A DNA stretch of 64,000 bases from DATCMH01 sp036563505. Lineage in GTDB: Bacteria > Pseudomonadota > Alphaproteobacteria > Rhizobiales > Beijerinckiaceae. The stretch lies in the NCBI GenBank assembly GCA_036563505.1, contig DATCMH010000018.1, forward strand, positions 1-64,000, read 5' to 3'. The notes under the pieces are model-generated. The model made no database searches and was not told the origin of the DNA. It saw only the letters and a list, made by a program, of their open reading frames with translations. The position numbers and the translations under genes were made by a program. Of this stretch, positions 60,699-64,000 are shown one piece after another; position 1 is the stretch's first letter; each line of letters opens with the position of its first letter.

Positions 60699-62231
60699 CT
60701 ATCCCTCGACGGCGAACTTCACGCCTTGGGCGAGCGGCAGGGTGGTGCCGTAGTTCACGGTGTTCGTCTGGCGCCGCATATAGGTCTTCCAGGAATCCGA
60801 GCCCGCCTCGCGGCCGCCGCCCGTTTCCTTCTCGCCCCCGAAGGCCCCACCGATCTCGGCGCCCGAGGGCCCGATATTGACGTTGGCGATGCCGCAATCC
60901 GAGCCCGCGGCCGACACGAAGGCCTCCGCCTCGCGCAGGTTCAGGGTGAAGATGGAGGAGGAGAGGCCCGCGCCCACCGCGTTGTGCAGGGCGATCGCCT
61001 CGTCGAGGCTTGAATAGCGCACCACGTAGAGGATCGGCGCGAAGGTCTCGCGCAGCATGGGGCCGGTCTGCTCCGGCATCTCGACGAGCGCCGGCCGGGC
61101 ATAGTAGCCGCCCGGCGCGCCCTCGACCGCGGCGCGCCCGCCGCCCGTCACCGTGCCGCCGGCGGCGCGTGCCTCGTCGAGCGCTCGCTCCATGCCGTCG
61201 AAGGCGGATTTGTCGATGAGCGGACCGACCAGCACGCCGTCCGCGCGCGGATCGCCGATGCTGACAGAGCCGTAGATGGTTTTGAGCCGGGGCACGAAGC
61301 TGTCGTAGATGCTCTCGTGCACGAAGAGACGGCGAAGGGTCGTGCAGCGCTGGCCCGCGGTGCCCATCGCGGCGAAGGCGATGCCGCGCAAGGTGAGGTC
61401 GAGATCGGCGGACGGGGCCACGATCGCCGCGTTGTTGCCGCCGAGCTCCAGGATGGCCCGGGCAAAGCGCGCGGCCAGGCGCGGCCCGACCTGCCGCCCC
61501 ATGGCGGTGGAGCCGGTGGCCGAGACCACGGGCACGCGATGATCGTCGACGAGGGCCTCGCCTGCCGCACGGGCGCCGACCAGCACCTCGCACAGGCCCT
61601 CGGGCGCCTCGGCGCCGAACCGGGCGATCGCCCGGCACATCAGCGCATGGACGGCGAGCGCCGTGAGGGGGGTCTTCTCCGAGGGTTTCCACACCACCGG
61701 ATCGCCGCACACGAGGGCCAAGGCCGCGTTCCAGGACCAGACCGCGACGGGGAAGTTGAAGGCGGAGATCACGCCGCAGACGCCCAAGGGGTGCCAGGTC
61801 TCCATCATGCGGTGGTCCGGGCGCTCGGTGGCGATGGTGAGCCCGTAGAGCTGGCGCGAGAGGCCCACCGCGAAGTCGCAGATGTCGATCATCTCCTGCA
61901 CCTCGCCCAAGCCCTCGGACAGGATCTTGCCCGCCTCCAGGGTGACGAGGCGGCCCAGGTCGTCCTTGGCGGCGCGCAATTCCTCCCCGAGCAATCGCAC
62001 CAGCTCGCCCCGGCGCGGGGCCGGCACGAGGCGCCAGCGTGAGAAAGCCTCGTGTGCCCGGCCGATGGCGGACCGCGCCTCCTCCGGGCTCGTCTCCCGC
62101 ACATGGGCCACGACCTCGCCCGTGATGGGGGAGCGGGCGGCAAGCCCCACGTCGCCCAGGGTCTCGCGGGGCACCCCGAGGCGGGCGATGATCTGAAGGG
62201 CCTCGTCGCGGACGGAGGGAGGGGAGGACAT
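60699..62231 (-). CDS. amaB: ALDH7-type dehydrogenase (piperideine-6-carboxylate / alpha-aminoadipate semialdehyde dehydrogenase)
   Basis: A 510-residue aldehyde dehydrogenase. The catalytic Cys is in GTAGQRCTTLRRLFVHES and the glutamate in LELGGNNAAIV. The C-terminal NVNIGPSGAEIGGAFGGEKE, followed by GGGREAGSDSWKTYMRR, is diagnostic of ALDH7 (antiquitin/AmaB), which oxidises alpha-aminoadipate semialdehyde in lysine catabolism. The divergent FAD oxidoreductase next to it and gcdH nearby support a lysine/pipecolate route. Confidence 0.9.
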   Translation of the reverse strand: MSSPPSVRDEALQIIARLGVPRETLGDVGLAARSPITGEVVAHVRETSPEEARSAIGRAHEAFSRWRLVPAPRRGELVRLLGEELRAAKDDLGRLVTLEAGKILSEGLGEVQEMIDICDFAVGLSRQLYGLTIATERPDHRMMETWHPLGVCGVISAFNFPVAVWSWNAALALVCGDPVVWKPSEKTPLTALAVHALMCRAIARFGAEAPEGLCEVLVGARAAGEALVDDHRVPVVSATGSTAMGRQVGPRLAARFARAILELGGNNAAIVAPSADLDLTLRGIAFAAMGTAGQRCTTLRRLFVHESIYDSFVPRLKTIYGSVSIGDPRADGVLVGPLIDKSAFDGMERALDEARAAGGTVTGGGRAAVEGAPGGYYARPALVEMPEQTGPMLRETFAPILYVVRYSSLDEAIALHNAVGAGLSSSIFTLNLREAEAFVSAAGSDCGIANVNIGPSGAEIGGAFGGEKETGGGREAGSDSWKTYMRRQTNTVNYGTTLPLAQGVKFAVEG

Positions 62232-62343
62232 GCGGCTTGCCTTGATCGCTGATCTTTGCTCAAGCGCTTAGCCTTGCGCGGGACCGGCGGCAATGCGCGC
62301 CGCTGCGGGCGACCATGCAGCAGCGTCGGGGGTCGAGCAGGTG

Positions 62344-63531
62344 ATGGAGACGGCCGACGTGGTGATCGTGGGCGGGGCGGCGATGGGCTCGTCGCTGGCC
62401 TATCACCTCCTCAGCGACCCGGGTTTTCGGGGCCGCGTCGTGGTGATCGAGAAGGACCCGACCTACCGGCTCTCGGCCTCCGCGCTCTCGGCCGCCTCGA
62501 TCCGGCAGCAGTTCTCGAGCCCGGTGAACATCCAGATCTCGCTCTTCGGCATCGCTTTCTTAAGGCAGGCGGCAGAGCACCTGTCGGTCGACGGCGAGAC
62601 GCCGGCACTCGGGCTCCACGAGGGCGGCTACCTCTATCTCGCCACTGCGGCCGGCGCGCCCGTGCTCGCCGAGAACCAGGCCCTGCAGCGCGCGGAAGGG
62701 GCCGACATCGCCTTCCTCGACCGCGCGGCGCTGACAAGCCGCTTCCCGTGGCTCACGACAGAGGATCTCGCCTGCGGGACGCTCGGGCTCTCAGGCGAGG
62801 GCTGGTTCGACGGCTGGGGCTTGCTCCAGGCGTTCCGGCGCAAGGCGCGGGCGCTCGGGGCCGAGTACCGCACCGGCGAGGTGGTCGCGGTCGAGCGGGA
62901 GGGGTCCCACGTCACGGGGGTGCAGCTCGCCGACGGGACGCGCATCGCCTGCGGCGCGCTCGCCAACTGCGCCGGCTCCGGCGGCCCCGCCCTCGCGCGT
63001 CTCGCGGGCGTGCCGATCCCCGTTGAGGCCAAGCGCCGCTTCGTCTTCACCTTCACCTGCCGCGAGCGGATCGCCTGCCCGCTCCTCATCGATGTGTCGG
63101 GTGTCTACGTGCGGCCGGAAGGGGATGGTTACATGTGCGGTGTGTCCCCCGAGGCCGCGGCCGACCCGGACTGGCGCGACGACGATCCAGGAACCCAGGA
63201 GGTCGATCACCTCCTGTTCGAGGAGGTGATCTGGCCCGCGCTCGCCCACCGGGTGCCGGCTTTCGAAGCGATCCGCCCCGGCCGCGCCTGGGCGGGCCCC
63301 TACGACATGTGCGCCCTCGATCACAACGCCATCGTCGGCCGGGCCGTGGGCACGGACAATCTCTATCTCTGCAACGGCTTCTCCGGCCACGGCCTGCAGC
63401 AATCGCCTGCCGTGGGGCGAGGCCTCGCCGAACTGATCACGCACGGGGCCTATCGCAGCCTCGACCTCTCCGACCTCGGCCACGAGCGGGTCGTCGAAGG
63501 CCGGCTGCTGCGCGAGCGCAACGTGATTTGA
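62344..63531 (+). CDS. FAD-dependent oxidoreductase of the DAO/FOXRED1-like family
   Basis: A 395-residue flavoprotein that starts METADVVIVGGAAMGSSLAY, the FAD-binding Rossmann motif. The middle SASALSAASIRQQFSSPVNI and C-terminal NLYLCNGFSGHGLQQSPAVG match DadA/SoxB-type amino acid oxidases and FOXRED1. Being divergent from amaB, it may oxidise pipecolate or another cyclic or secondary amine feeding amaB, but this is inferred from position only. Confidence 0.87.
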   Translation: METADVVIVGGAAMGSSLAYHLLSDPGFRGRVVVIEKDPTYRLSASALSAASIRQQFSSPVNIQISLFGIAFLRQAAEHLSVDGETPALGLHEGGYLYLATAAGAPVLAENQALQRAEGADIAFLDRAALTSRFPWLTTEDLACGTLGLSGEGWFDGWGLLQAFRRKARALGAEYRTGEVVAVEREGSHVTGVQLADGTRIACGALANCAGSGGPALARLAGVPIPVEAKRRFVFTFTCRERIACPLLIDVSGVYVRPEGDGYMCGVSPEAAADPDWRDDDPGTQEVDHLLFEEVIWPALAHRVPAFEAIRPGRAWAGPYDMCALDHNAIVGRAVGTDNLYLCNGFSGHGLQQSPAVGRGLAELITHGAYRSLDLSDLGHERVVEGRLLRERNVI

Positions 63532-63559
63532 GAAGGCTGGTGCAAAGGGTGGGTGAGTG

Positions 63560-63845
63560 GTCTTGAGGCGCTCGGGGCTATGCCCAGCGCCCCCTCATCC
63601 TGCCCTCTCCCACGAGGGGAGAGGGTTGACGGCCGAGGCTCGGCGATGGGTCCGGTGATCTGAAACTGTAGAGCGCGCCCCCTCTCCCCTTGTGGGAGAG
63701 GGCTTCGCCTGCGCACCGGCAGGCGAAGCAAGGGAGCGCAGCGACCGAGGGGTGAGGGGTATGATGCCGTCACTCGGGCCCATGCCCAGCACCCCCTCAT
63801 CCGGCCGGCTCTCGCCGGCCACCTTCTCCCACGAGGGGAGAAGGA
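63560..63845. repeat. Composite intergenic repeat region
   Basis: About 300 bases between convergent genes hold repeated palindromic modules and no gene. CCCTCTCCCACGAGGGGAGAGGG (63601-63623) and CCTTCTCCCACGAGGGGAGAAGG (63821-63843) are hairpins; 63681-63733 is the inverted counterpart of 18464-18517. CATGCCCAGC and TATGCCCAGC strings precede hairpins twice, showing tandem duplication of one module. Confidence 0.75.
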
Positions 63846-63846
63846 T

Positions 63847-64000
63847 TTAGGGCCGCCCGTAAACCCGCACCCGACCGCTCGAAGTCTCGCGGCGAAAAAG
63901 GTCCGGCTTGGCATCGCTGCCGGCGCCCGCGTTGACGGCGGGCGCGAGCTTCGCGGCTTGCGCCGCGTCGGGGCCCGACGCCATGGCGAGCACGCCGGGC
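63847..64000 (-). CDS. C-terminal fragment of an unknown protein
   Basis: An uninterrupted frame of 50 codons enters from beyond the window edge and stops at TAA (63847-63849). The visible residues are Ala-rich (AAQAAKLAPAVNAGAG) and end RRETSSGRVRVYGRP. The start lies outside the window. No family can be named from this fragment, and the call rests only on the open frame and its plausible composition. Confidence 0.4.
   Translation of the reverse strand, partial: PGVLAMASGPDAAQAAKLAPAVNAGAGSDAKPDLFRRETSSGRVRVYGRP

Noticed and set aside
63450..63914. Minus-strand frame through the terminal repeat region
   Set aside because: It is made of tandem hairpin repeats translated in one frame; the same repeats occur in clearly non-coding gaps.

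Overview
The window is very GC-rich (about 70% by eye), dense and free of tRNA, rRNA, CRISPR arrays and insertion sequences. Gene content and neighbourhood point to an alphaproteobacterium of the order Hyphomicrobiales (Rhizobiales), probably Methylobacteriaceae or a close relative. Indicators are a DUF6894 protein, Crp/Fnr regulators, a tkt-gap-pgk-fba cluster, a fused LivH-LivM permease, paired DUF1185 proteins with a UPF0280 protein, and many short palindromic intergenic repeats. This placement is inferred from protein families; no 16S gene is present.

Layout. 1-5.5 kb: end of a Crp/Fnr regulator, a DUF6894 protein, lactate utilisation lutB-lutC, a YcbB-type L,D-transpeptidase and two small unknown proteins. 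5.6-13.7 kb: a glycolysis/pentose-phosphate cluster (tkt, gap, pgk, fba) with two small coiled-coil proteins in between, then a ThiE-like and a Sel1-repeat protein. 13.7-18.3 kb: a frameshifted receiver gene coupled to a Crp/Fnr regulator and a small unknown, an inositol-monophosphatase-family enzyme, and a MotA/TolQ-like plus OmpA-like pair. 18.8-23.8 kb: an RND efflux pump, its adaptor and a TetR repressor with a palindromic operator. 23.9-29.4 kb: a DUF7002-like protein, an M20 peptidase, an alpha/beta hydrolase, a phosphoesterase and pyruvate kinase.

29.4-43.8 kb is the most interesting region. A branched-chain-type ABC importer, a six-gene operon (FAD subunit, fused 2Fe-2S/molybdopterin hydroxylase, a protein of the 6-hydroxynicotinate reductase family, UPF0280, two DUF1185 proteins), a ferredoxin-NADP reductase and an enamidase-like amidohydrolase are preceded by three copies of one palindrome around GTATACAAA. 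Together they look like a single regulon that imports, hydroxylates, reduces and hydrolytically opens an N-heteroaromatic ring. This chemistry is known from nicotinate fermentation in Eubacterium barkeri; here it has the redox and transport parts expected of an aerobic proteobacterium.

43.8-51.9 kb: a long minus-strand array for valine/isobutyrate breakdown (mmsA, isobutyryl-CoA dehydrogenase, mmsB), interrupted by a Uma2 protein, an MBL-fold hydrolase and a VapBC toxin-antitoxin pair, with a divergent LysR gene. 52-54.8 kb: a ferric-iron-type ABC permease and binding protein without an ATPase. 54.9-64 kb: transaldolase, a class III CoA-transferase, a TraX-like membrane protein, a divergent dapB lacking the usual histidine pair, glutaryl-CoA dehydrogenase, a glycine-rich secreted protein, an ALDH7-type dehydrogenase (amaB-like) and a FAD oxidoreductase. 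The last group suggests lysine/pipecolate or glutarate catabolism, which could also receive carbon from the N-heterocycle pathway. Three families of intergenic palindromic repeats sit at operon ends.
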